Assembly: GCA_016800925.1 (NCBI GenBank)
Contig: JABCPU010000660.1
Coordinates: forward strand, 1 to 32,058
Reading direction: 5' to 3'
Origin: Suillus spraguei
Taxonomy: Eukaryota > Basidiomycota > Agaricomycetes > Boletales > Suillaceae
DNA: 32,058 nt
Under the pieces are notes generated by a model. The model had not been told where the DNA came from, did not search any database, and saw only the letters and a list, made by a program, of their open reading frames with translations. Shown here in pieces: positions 9,434 to 17,975 of the stretch. The translations under genes and the position numbers were made by a program. Numbering within the stretch: position 1 is the stretch's first letter; each line of letters begins with the position of its first letter.

Positions 9434-10603
9434 AACCATCGCAAATTTGTCAATTGGTAAAGAAACAACGAAGGTAAGTTGCGAGGGGCACTGGATGCTT
9501 CATACTACTGACTATAGAGTGAAGGATTTTACTGGCCCATAATGCCAAAGTACATATAGCTACCAGAAGCCAGGAGAAGGCGCCTTCTTCCTGAAATTGG
9601 ATCTCGCAGACTTGAAGTCTGTAAAAGCTTCCGTGGAAGAATACCTCAGGTTCGTCTCTTCTGTCGATCTGCAATATCAGAGGGACCTCTTTTGACGCTA
9701 TCAACAGCAAGGAGACCACGCTGGACGTCCTATTCAATAATCCGTAAGTGGTATAACATGCGCTGAATGCTGTAGGTCGTATATCTTGGTGCGTAAGGGG
9801 GGTCATGTTCCCTTCAAAGAACTGGTTAACTGCGGATAGATATGATCTTCAATTTGGAACAAACGTCTTTGGTATGACGGTTACATTTCTGCCACAAGAC
9901 TTTAATTTGTTTGCAGGGCACTTTTACTTCACTAAGCTGCTATTGCCCACCCTCATCGCTACCGCAAAATCTGCGCCTGATGGCAAAGCTCGTGTTATTA
10001 CAACTTCGTCCTTGGCACATGCCCTTCAAGGTCTCACCTTTTCCACGTTCAAAGATAGTCCTACCCGCAAGAAGATGTCTACTAGTCAACTTTATGGGCA
10101 GAGCAAAACTGTAAGTTGTCCACGTTCACTTGCGTTAGCTTCTACTGACTCACCAATAGGGCAACATTGTACAAGCATTTGAATTCGCAAGGCGCTACAG
10201 CTCAGAGGGCATCGTTTCGATACCTCTGAACCCAGGCAACATCAGAACAGACCTGATGCGCCACATCCCATCCTTTCTACGTAGTATTATGGTTCGCAAA
10301 TGTCCTATATGCAGCTGCTAGCTAAATACTGATAAGTATGGTTTGGAATCTGTTCATCTATGACATTGAACATGGAGCACTAACCCAACTCTATGCTGGA
10401 ACTGTTCCAGAAGCTGTAGAGTTGAACGGCAAGGTGATTTCTCTATCGAGTGACGTTCGCAAAGAGACACTGATACCCCTCGCTCTCTTATGTAGTATCT
10501 CGTTCCTTGGGCTAGGGTTGGTCCAACTCGCCAAGATACTCGGGACCCTAAGGTGGGCGAGGTTCTGTGGGAATGGCTTGAAGAGCGGGTCAAAGATATT
10601 TGA
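9434..10603 (+). pseudogene. Short-chain dehydrogenase/reductase relic
   Basis: Homology to the WW-domain-oxidoreductase-like SDR group of basidiomycetes can be followed across several exons: NLSIGKETTK (9444-9473), LLAHNAKVHIATRSQEKA (9529-9582), FFLKLDLADLKSVKASVEEYL (9585-9652), LDVLFNN, GVMFPSKNWLTADRYDLQFG, HFYFTKLLLPTL, ARVITTSSLAHAL (active-site Ser region), QLYGQSK (YxxxK), NIVQAFEFARRY, LNPGNIRTDL, EHGALTQLYAG, and the C terminus YLVPWARVGPTRQDTRDPK..WEWLEERVKDI ending TGA 10601-10603. Introns are about 45-65 nt. The Rossmann TGxxxGIG motif is eroded (IANLSIG), about 40 nt is missing between 9582 and 9585, and one splice acceptor near 10335 does not keep frame. Confidence 0.82.
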
Positions 10604-11277
10604 TTTTTTTTTTCGCTGGTGCGTGCTAGGAATTACAATTATCACATGTAAACCTTCCTGTTCTCTTTTTCGTTGCGGATACTGTTAATGGATTGCAGGT
10701 GCGAATGGTAGATACCCATAGTTGCTTTTCCTGTAGTCATTTATTCATTCATTTTAAAATAGTTGCTTTTGTGGATGTCTTGACTTTGTATTCATTACAC
10801 CTGATGGACGCGAAGTACAGTGGAAATACTACCCCATGTTAAATTTAAAAAATGTGTGAAGCTGGGTGACATAGATGTACTTTGCCTCACCAAAGTATTT
10901 CCCCTTAGCCTTCGCGGCAGCCAGATATCCAAAATTCGATCTTTGGACTGATTTGGTGCCAAGACATACCGTGACGCCGCTCTGCCACCTGGCTGAGTGG
11001 AATATTTAATATCACATGTCGTGATGACAGGCGAGCGAACAGGGAGAGAGGGAGCTAGAAGGACAAGGTACGATCTCAGTTTCTATTCAAGAACTCATAT
11101 TAACGTGCGCGCTACCTAGAAGGACAAGGTGCGCTACGGTTTTGGTCAGCTAACGCTGACATACATGAACTAGGTACTTACATCTCAGTTGAACTGAGAT
11201 GCTCGTGTTTACGAGCGCTTGACTTTATAGCAGGTAAGTAAGGAACGAAAAATAAACATAATTTATTTGACATATAT
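10604..11277. other. Intergenic stretch with short hairpins
   Basis: No gene recognised. CTAGAAGGACAAGGT occurs twice (11055-11069 and 11116-11130). A cluster of three short inverted repeats is listed separately. Confidence 0.5.
11145..11216. repeat. Three consecutive short hairpins
   Basis: GTCAGC/GCTGAC with a 4-nt loop at 11145-11160, CATCTCAGTT/AACTGAGATG at 11181-11201 with a single spacer base, and GCTCGT/ACGAGC with a 4-nt loop at 11201-11216. All are perfect stems and occur within 72 bp. Confidence 0.7.
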
Positions 11278-11279
11278 TA

Positions 11280-11552
11280 CATCAGGAAATTCACACATTC
11301 CTTAACATGCTTAATCAGCTTAACTCACTTATCTCAAAACTTGTTTGCTCTCTCTCACATCATTCACCTGGCATATCTTATATTTTTTGAGTGCGAAATA
11401 CAATAAAACATGTATATTAATATATCTCAACTTTTTTTTTCTGAATTCATTCACATTGAAATTTTGGACAAGTAGATTCAATTTCACCAAGGCAGTTAAG
11501 TGTAAATAAGTCTGCATAAGGGCACATCAAGGAATGTGTGAATTTCCTGATG
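11280..11552 (-). mobile_element. MITE, copy A (Tc1/mariner-like TA target)
   Basis: 273 bp, flanked by TA on both sides (11278-11279 and 11553-11554), with a perfect 24-bp terminal inverted repeat starting CATCAGGAAATTCACACATT. The interior is AT-rich. Reverse-complemented, it matches copy B (12687-12959) except at two positions, both CpG to TpG/CpA. The 62-codon open frame inside it has no coding features and is shared only because the elements are identical. It is non-autonomous; no matching transposase is in the window. Confidence 0.93.
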
Positions 11553-11554
11553 TA

Positions 11555-12684
11555 CAGAGGCTCGGCCGATGTCAGTGCGCGGCACTCTGTTGGCCTCTTT
11601 AGGCTTGCGCTCGAACCAGATCTCTTATCCTCTGGACCTCTTCCCTTCGTTACCATCTCGGTGTCTTCAGCACACAGCAGTATTCTTCGGCATCCTCACA
11701 CCCGATCAGAGACTTGGCACCATAAGTGACACTTGGTGTTATAGGTTGAGACAGACCTCAGGGCATGTAAGTAGTAACGTAGTTACTTGATATATTGGTT
11801 TAAAACTCACCAGGATCCCTGTAGGCGATAAGAACTACACGCACAGGCTGGTACCCTGGAAGATTTTAATTAGCTTCTTTTCCTCCTTTGAGTTGCGAAG
11901 GCGGTTACTTTTCTCCGTGTCGGACTCATCTTATTTGTGCTCAATACGTAGTTTTGCTTACCACGTCCGCTAAGACTCGTGTCCTAGCTTCTACCAATTC
12001 CCACCTTCAATATTGTCCTTGCATAACCTCTCCCGTCTTACTGTAAACCAACTGTAATTCTGACCTTCTGACCTACTGAGGCTGAATTGCAACTTGTTTA
12101 GGTTACATTTGCATAACCATGTATTTGTTTGATGGCAGCTAATAAGTAATAGCTACCGCCAAACAAGCGCATGGATCTTGACATGGAACTGGCCTCAAGG
12201 AGTTCATACATTAGTAGATTCTCGGTCAAACAGCAAGGCCTGCAATGGAGTGGCAAATACGATCAAACTCCGAGCTTCACAACTCTTTGTCTGGGACAAG
12301 TATATTGGCTAATAACGTGCTTGCGCTGCTTTCCTTCGCCAATGTGACTGAACTGGCAGACAGCGAGATTGTATGCCGTGTCTAAGATACTTATGTCTCA
12401 TGCACAGACCTCTGAAGCCGGTGTAAAGATACAACCTAGCTTGGGCTGTAGATAAACCACGGCCTAAACTAGTATGTGAGTCTTGCGCTCCGTCTAGTCT
12501 GCTTCACTTGTAAGAACAAGAGTGTTCGACCCTAAAGGGGGATGCCTATTAGTATGGTCAAGTTCAAGTCTAACTTAAGTGCAAAACAAGCGTTGTGGTC
12601 AGCGGTAAGTTGCTGCGGTCAGCGATGATACTGCCAGAACTAGCGTCGCATGTAGCAGTGCTTCCGTGGTTGAGATAAAGTCAG
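11555..12684. other. Non-coding stretch between the two MITEs
   Basis: No gene recognised. It is bracketed by the inverted MITE copies, so the whole 11278-12961 segment could fold back with a 1.1-kb loop. A small imperfect hairpin (GTTTGATGGCAGCTA / TAGCTACCGCCAAAC) is at about 12128-12166. Confidence 0.5.
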
Positions 12685-12686
12685 TA

Positions 12687-12959
12687 CATCAGGAAATTCA
12701 CACATTCCTTGACGTGCCCTTATGCGGACTTATTTACACTTAACTGCCTTGGTGAAATTGAATCTACTTGTCCAAAATTTCAATGTGAATGAATTCAGAA
12801 AAAAAAAGTTGAGATATATTAATATACATGTTTTATTGTATTTCGCACTCAAAAAATATAAGATATGCCAGGTGAATGATGTGAGAGAGAGCAAACAAGT
12901 TTTGAGATAAGTGAGTTAAGCTGATTAAGCATGTTAAGGAATGTGTGAATTTCCTGATG
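12687..12959 (+). mobile_element. MITE, copy B (Tc1/mariner-like TA target)
   Basis: 273 bp, flanked by TA at 12685-12686 and 12960-12961, with the same 24-bp terminal inverted repeat as copy A but in the opposite orientation. It retains CG at the two positions where copy A has TG or CA. It lies inside a stretch rich in AGCGGT/GCAGT motifs. Confidence 0.93.
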
Positions 12960-12961
12960 TA

Positions 12962-13992
12962 ACAGTTGCGTCTAGCGAGCGATGTCAAGCGGTGATCTCA
13001 GCAGTAGCGATAAGGTTGCGAGCGGTGCAAGGAAACAGTAAAGAAGTCCGCAGTACTTTCAGTGGTAAAGTAGCAGTGCGTGAGAAGTTCAGTCAAAGTA
13101 ACAGTTGAAAGTCCAGCGGTATGCCAGCAGTAACGGAGAACGAGCGTGATGTATTAACGAGCAATAAGGAAACTTTAAAGACTATGTCCACTACTGGGTA
13201 GATCCAGAGCTAGACAGTAATCCTGACCTATAGTATGTGCAATGGTGTAAAATCAGGTACTGTATTGTGTGGGGTATGCGGTGCTTATATCCTAAATTGT
13301 ATGTACTCGGAATACTCTAGGCGAGATCAGTAGCACTGGAGTGTAGTAACCGCTGTAAGTAAACATAGAGTGAGGTGCTGCGGCACGAGGCAACATGTAA
13401 TAAGGCTTGCCGTGGAATCAGTGATAACAAACAGAAAACAAACTACGCACCAAATGGAGCTATGCGGACGTGGCAAGGACATGGAAGAACATCGGTTCAT
13501 GGAACGAGGTGTGGCAGTCGGTACCGTGTGCGGTAAGCGTGGATGCTGCCAGTACTGCTAAAGGGGTAAGATGGCCATGGACAAGTGGTAACTCCTGTAG
13601 ATGTGAGATGAGTGTCAAAATATGGGTTTTAAGCCCAGCGCCAATATGTTCGTTACACCAGGCCCACCAGAGCCCTTCACTATACAGCTCAAGACAGAGC
13701 TGCGGAGTCGGGATTGGCATGACCAAGTGCCATTAGCGATGTGGTACATATGCAGACTTGAAAAGTGAGTTTTGTGTCAGTCTGACAGTGATCATATCGA
13801 GTAACTTCACTTTTGCATACAGATTTCTTGCATGTGGTTTCCATCATTGCGAATGTCTGTGCCATGCAGACAATTGTGGTACATGTACCACTGTATGTGG
13901 TGAGTCTCGCAAGTCATGGCATGTTCTGGACAGTACATCAAATGACAAATATTGACAGGCCGAAACGAGTAATGCATTGCAGAATAGGCAAG
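12962..13992. other. Unassigned non-coding stretch
   Basis: No gene recognised. The left part (to about 13150) has a biased composition with recurring AGCGGT and GCAGTAGCG-like motifs, continuing the sequence left of MITE copy B. A perfect 16-bp palindrome GTGGTACATGTACCAC is at 13876-13891. Confidence 0.45.
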
Positions 13993-14459
13993 GTTAATAC
14001 TTTCAATGCCTTACATCGTGTGTTGTACTAGTCACCAGCTTCTTTCTATCACAGACAACAATCATACTTAATGTGTTCATTGTATCTGGTTTTACCTGCA
14101 TTGCTTATACCAATCCCTACTGTCCTTCTATGTCACATCGGCCTCACAGTTTTAGTCAACTAGAGTTAGAGTCTGCCTTGGAGTCCACCATCAAACTACT
14201 GAAACATGCTTTTTGAGGTCTTCCTCCTTGGACTCCTCGCTGTAAGCATGTTTCAGCAGTTTGATCGCGGACTCCAAGGCAGACTCTAATCTAGTTGACT
14301 AAGACTGTGAGGCCGATGTGACATAGAAGGACAGTAGGGATTGGTATAAGCAATGCAGGTAAAACTTAATACGATGAAAACATTAAGTACATTGTTGTCC
14401 GTGAAGGAAAGAAGCTGGTGACTGGTACAACACATGATGTAAGGCGTCAAAAGTATTAC
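13993..14459. repeat. Long palindrome (inverted repeat with 217-bp arms)
   Basis: The left arm 13993-14211 and right arm 14244-14459 are reverse complements at roughly 90% identity (by eye), around a 32-nt centre (14212-14243). The central 110 bp of each arm is nearly perfect, for example ACCAATCCCTACTGTCCTTC on the left and its complement on the right. The left arm begins AGGTTAATACTTT. The right arm runs to AAAGTATTA and is cut by the mariner-type element, and the matching AACCT resumes at 16898. There is no coding capacity. It could be a foldback element or a source of long hairpin RNA. Confidence 0.88.
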
Positions 14460-14666
14460 AGCTCATTGCATAAAGATGTGAATTTGTCGTTCAATTAGGA
14501 AATGTTAGACTTAGTGAAATTTTGTTCGTTATACACTCATATCCCCTGTAATTCATTATCGTTATGCCGTATATAACTATTCCTGCCTCCAAAAAACACA
14601 AGAGCCTGCTAGAGCATGACAGCCTTGACCTTGATTCCAATGGGTCTGATGAGGACGATACTCAAA

Positions 14667-14958
14667 TCAAAGTGTGAGGAGGGCTTCCATGGATGTCCGC
14701 CGTCCGCGCACAAACACCTGCTTCTTCTCTGCACGTGTGCCTGTCCTTGATCGTCCATAGTGTCTACCAGGTGTCCGCTCATCTTTTGACCTCTCGTCAA
14801 TAAATCCCAACTCTGATGGATCATACTGAGCCATGCGTGCGATGAATGCAGCATGGAGAGTCTCATTGCGTTCCATGGCAATGCACTTGAGTTGTAGCTC
14901 ACATCAGCACATTCAAGCTCGCGAAAGATTGCCGTGAAATGGACAGATATGAATTGGT
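14667..14958 (-). pseudogene. Transposase fragment, middle part (start of DDE domain)
   Basis: This continues the N-terminal fragment at 16844-16498 across the LTR-like insertion: joined at the target site the frame reads LLATNQFISVHFTAIFRELE. After ADVSYN a small deletion (about 4 nt) shifts the frame, which then reads LKCIAMERNETL, FIARMAQYDPSELGFIDE (probable first catalytic Asp), SKDERTPGRHYGRSRTGTRA and FVRGRRTSMEALLTL before a TGA at 14667-14669. The rest of the DDE domain is missing. This is the Agaricomycete DDE-endonuclease (Tc1/mariner-like) family; the copy is non-functional. Confidence 0.85.
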
Positions 14959-15125
14959 TTGTTTGTCATATACCGTACATTCAGGTCTGATCCATGGACA
15001 TCTGGACACCCAATCCATACATCCTAGTCCACCCATCCAATCCAGCTCACATATCCAATCCACCCATCCACTCCAATCAATATCCATCCATATCTAATCC
15101 ATATCCATATCCGACTCAGTCCATC

Positions 15126-15253
15126 CATCCGATCTGATCCACCCATCCGATCTGATCCACCCATCCGATCCATGTTCATATCCGATCTGTGTCCATATCC
15201 GATCCATGTCCATATCCGATCTGTGTCCATATCCGATCCATGCTCATATCCGA
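15126..15253. repeat. 18-bp and 17-bp tandem repeats
   Basis: About 2.5 units of CATCCGATCTGATCCACC (15126-15170) run into about 4.5 alternating 17-bp units of the type CATATCCGATC(TGT/CAT)GTC (15178-15253). Weaker related CCATCCAATCC motifs extend left to about 15005. Open frames across the array give only repetitive peptides. Confidence 0.85.
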
Positions 15254-15469
15254 AACTATTCCCGCGCACCTGCACGTTACTCCTTTTAGGTTAATACCTG
15301 TGTCCGGCTTTCGGTTATCTCTGCACCTCTGGCTTTCGGTTATCTTGACTTCCGTCTTGATAAGATATTTCGTACAAGTCTTATTTCCGAGTTCATAGCC
15401 TTGTGTTCTGCAATGCCTCAAACATAGCCTTGGACTATCCTTACTTGCCTTCTGGCATGCTACCTACAG

Positions 15470-15477
15470 TATATAAA
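15470..15477 (+). promoter_or_regulatory. TATA box of the LTR-like element
   Basis: TATATAAA, about 500 bp from the left end of the inserted element. It is a plausible U3 promoter; orientation and activity are inferred. Confidence 0.45.
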
Positions 15478-15878
15478 CTTGTAGTACAACTCCCGCAGAC
15501 CTCAGTCTGATTCATTGTTCCTACTTCTGTATATTCCTTGATTACTCTGTATCCTGTTATCATGTCTATATAACTCCGTTTCCGTTCTTGCACTTGGGCT
15601 CCGGCCCTTGTAAGCTTCCGACTCAGGCCTATGGGATCACTCCCTAGGCCGGAGCTTTGATCCTATGTCCTATAATCTTTTCAGACTTTGTCCATCTCCA
15701 TCTATCATCTGTTTCACCTCCAACTCTACCTTTGGTAGTCTTTATACTGTCTGTTTCTATTCCGGACCTTGTCTGGAGTAGTCTATACTATCTCTACACC
15801 ATATCCGGACCTACTCCTCTCTAGTAGCCAACACTTCCTCTAAGATTCACAGAGCTATGCTCATCCGATCATCCGATC

Positions 15879-16060
15879 CTCTGCTCCTCCGCTCCTCTGC
15901 TCCTCTGCTCCTCTGCTCCTCCGCTCCTCCGCTCCTCCGCTCCTCCGCTCCTCCGCTCCTCCGCTCCTCCGCTCCTCCACTCCTCCGCTCCTCCGCTCCT
16001 CCGCTCCTCCGCTCCTCCGCTCCTCCGCTCCTCCGCTCCTCCGCTCCTCCGCTCCTCCGT
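15879..16060. repeat. 8-bp minisatellite (CGCTCCTC)n
   Basis: About 22-23 copies of an 8-bp unit CGCTCCTC, with early units reading TGCTCCTC, CTGCTCCTC or CACTCCTC and the central and right units nearly perfect. It is open in several frames (repeating AEERRSGG on minus) only because the unit lacks stops. Confidence 0.93.
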
Positions 16061-16497
16061 GCTCCGGACCTTCGGACCCATCCTATCCTATCCTCTGACA
16101 TCTATGGATCATCTTTCCCTCCGGAGTTCTGCTCCTATCCTGCCCTGGACTTTGTCCAGCGGTCCATCCTTCATCTGTTCTACTTGGAGCTTGTTCCAGT
16201 AGTGTTACCATTACTCCCTACCTTCCGGAAATAGTTCTGGCGCATTCCCGCGCTCATCCGGAAGTCCATCGGAGCTCTGTCGAGCTATCCTGCCTTAGAG
16301 TTCATCCGGACCCTCCATCCGGACTTCACCAGAACTCTCCCTTGGACTTCATCCGAAATTAAGGGCACATACTCGGGTAAGGGGCACAGCATACGAGCTG
16401 AGGCCAAGCCCCTTTGACTTTACGACCCTCCGGTACAACCCCATGTAAGACCAGGACTTCTTACTAATCTCTGGTTTTGCATGGTCGTAACATTGTT

Positions 16498-16844
16498 GCA
16501 AGGAGGTGCATGAGCTCGTCCACAAAATAGTCAGGATTTTGTCTTACAAGGCAAAGCAGGCAATCAACATCTTCACGATCAAGAGCACACAGACGACCAC
16601 GCATTGCTGCGTTAGGTTGACAGTCTACGACATCGCCAGTTTCGTGCCAGAGCTTCAAAATCCAAAACCAAGTGCATCTGGAAAATCCACAGCAATTTAG
16701 GATATTGTGAAGGCTTAGAAGGTTCCATTCGTTGAGTTGGATTGCTGCAAGCTTCACGTCACAACTGATCTTGTGAAATTCCATGCTGTGAGGATGATAA
16801 TAAGGTATGAGCCTACACGAGCAAAATTTCACCAAGTCTAACAT
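16498..16844 (-). pseudogene. Transposase fragment, N-terminal DNA-binding part
   Basis: Open from ATG 16844 to the insertion point near 16497. SCDVKLAAIQLNEWNLLSLHNILNCCGFS is followed by FWILKLWHETGDVV, a helix-turn-helix region, then RGRLCALDREDVDCLLCLVR and QNPDYFVDELMHLLAT, a second helical DNA-binding module, as in Tc1/mariner-type transposases. Reading past 16493 enters the inserted element and gives unrelated residues (MLRPCKTRD) before a stop. The reading frame is otherwise intact in this piece. Confidence 0.87.
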
Positions 16845-17166
16845 TTTCTAATTTAACGAAAAATCCACGCCAGTGCCATCCTTTATGCAAAAAGCTGTAA
16901 CCTAGTCTGGCAAAATATGAACAAATCTCAGTATCAGATGAGAGTGTGTTATATTCTCTTGGGTGACATGATAAATAGTAGTTAACAGAGTAGGGATAGT
17001 GGTGTATTCAATTGACGAGAGCGAGTAATTACTACTGTGCGACACCACATTATGCAGTGTGACAAGCATGTAACCAAATGAATACGTTTCAAACGAAAAC
17101 GGGGACAAAAACAAACAAAACGACCGGTTGCCGAATGGGCCCATTGAATGATTGAATAAGAGCATA

Positions 17167-17532
17167 CTGTAGAGTTACAACCACAACTTCGTCACACGTC
17201 CCACCCCCTGGCGAATCGAAGCTATTTGAAGTGACAGTCACACCAAATTTGGGGTCACGAAGCTATTTTGTGACATATGGTAAAATAGAAAAAAAAAACA
17301 TAAAATTGCTGTTTCGCTTTTCAACACAGTTCTCTGCAGCCTATCGCATATAATGAGCCTCCATGACTTGCTTGTCAAAAAGTTGTCGAAGCTCACAAAA
17401 TATAGGATAGAATCAGTTGAGGACGAAGCTAACTTAGATAGGTCACATGTCACAAGAGCCTACGAAGCTGCGAAGCTAAGGGTGACATGGTCACACCCGA
17501 AAGGATGCGAAGTTATGATCGTAACTCTACAG
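17167..17532. mobile_element. Second MITE family (TA target, 366 bp)
   Basis: CTGTAGAGTTAC..CAACTTCG at the left end and its inverted counterpart CGAAGTTATGATCGTAACTCTACAG at the right form a 25-bp terminal inverted repeat: 12 bp perfect, then a few mismatches. TA flanks both ends (17165-17166 and 17533-17534). The interior carries many copies of CGAAGCT and of GTGACA/TGTCAC in both orientations, giving a strong potential to fold. No coding capacity. Confidence 0.85.
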
Positions 17533-17534
17533 TA

Positions 17535-17975
17535 TCTAGTAACTGTACCCGAATAAAATTAGACTGATCACAAATACGTGGATTTACTCACCTTTACCAA
17601 CAGACGAAATAATCATGGCGGCGTGCACGTGTGCCAACTGAAGACCAGGCCATTGAGCTTTTTATTGTAATTCGATTGCTGGCTGATTCGTTCACGAAGA
17701 CAAGCTCTTGAAAGTTCAACTGTGTTAGATGTGCCATACTTGCATGCCCTCGGCAGTGTTGCGGACCTTTTAATTGTTAGTTCGACAGGTGAACTCAGCT
17801 GGGCTGAGCCCAAGAATTGAGCCCTAACAGCTCACTACTTTTAAATCTCAGCAAGCACACTTGTGAGCCTTTCCTTGGAGTAGTGCATTATCCACTAATG
17901 AAAATGCTATACGTATCAGTCGCTGTACCAATATTAATACACGCCCCAACTCCCCATTTTCAGTCTCCAAATCAA
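17535..17975. other. Intergenic stretch downstream of GDH2
   Basis: No gene recognised. It would hold the GDH2 3' UTR and terminator, but I cannot identify a clear signal. Confidence 0.5.

Larger units (their letters stand above)
14964..16492 (+). mobile_element. LTR-like insertion (solo LTR or non-autonomous LTR element)
   Basis: 1,529 bp starting TGTCATATACCG and ending GGTCGTAACA, flanked by a perfect 5-bp duplication TTGTT (14959-14963 and 16493-16497). Removing it with one TTGTT copy restores an open transposase frame, which confirms the borders. It encodes no recognisable protein. A TATATAAA box at 15470-15477 suggests plus orientation. No long terminal repeats were seen inside it, so a large solo LTR is the simplest reading; a TRIM/LARD-like element is the alternative. 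It contains two kinds of tandem repeat. Confidence 0.82.
14459..16897 (-). mobile_element. Tc1/mariner-type DNA transposon, truncated and nested
   Basis: Ends CAGCT..TTGCATAAAG are present in inverted orientation next to TA on both sides (TA 14457-14458 and 16898-16899). Terminal similarity extends about 70-80 bp and includes the transposase start region: ATGTTAGACTT.GTGAAATTTTG appears at 14503 on plus and at 16844 on minus. Between the ends are two pieces of a transposase gene on the minus strand, separated by a 1,529-bp LTR-like insertion. Without that insertion the element is only about 0.9 kb, so it is an internally deleted copy lacking the C-terminal catalytic half. It sits in the right arm of the long palindrome. 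Confidence 0.8.

Noticed and set aside
11329..11517. 62-codon open frame present at 11329-11517 (minus) and 12722-12910 (plus), almost identical
   Set aside because: Conserved only because both lie inside near-identical MITE copies; AT-rich, no protein features.
13876..13891. Perfect 16-bp palindrome GTGGTACATGTACCAC
   Set aside because: Single occurrence, no partner site or promoter context; plausible by chance in this AT-balanced sequence.
15024..15421. Open frames with MDTDRIWTWIGYGH-type repeats
   Set aside because: Translation of 17/18-bp tandem DNA repeats; not a gene.
15847..16234. Open frames of 70-125 codons with repeating AEERRSGG or LLRSSAPP peptides
   Set aside because: They exist only because the 8-bp minisatellite unit lacks stop codons; no start context, domain or splice structure.
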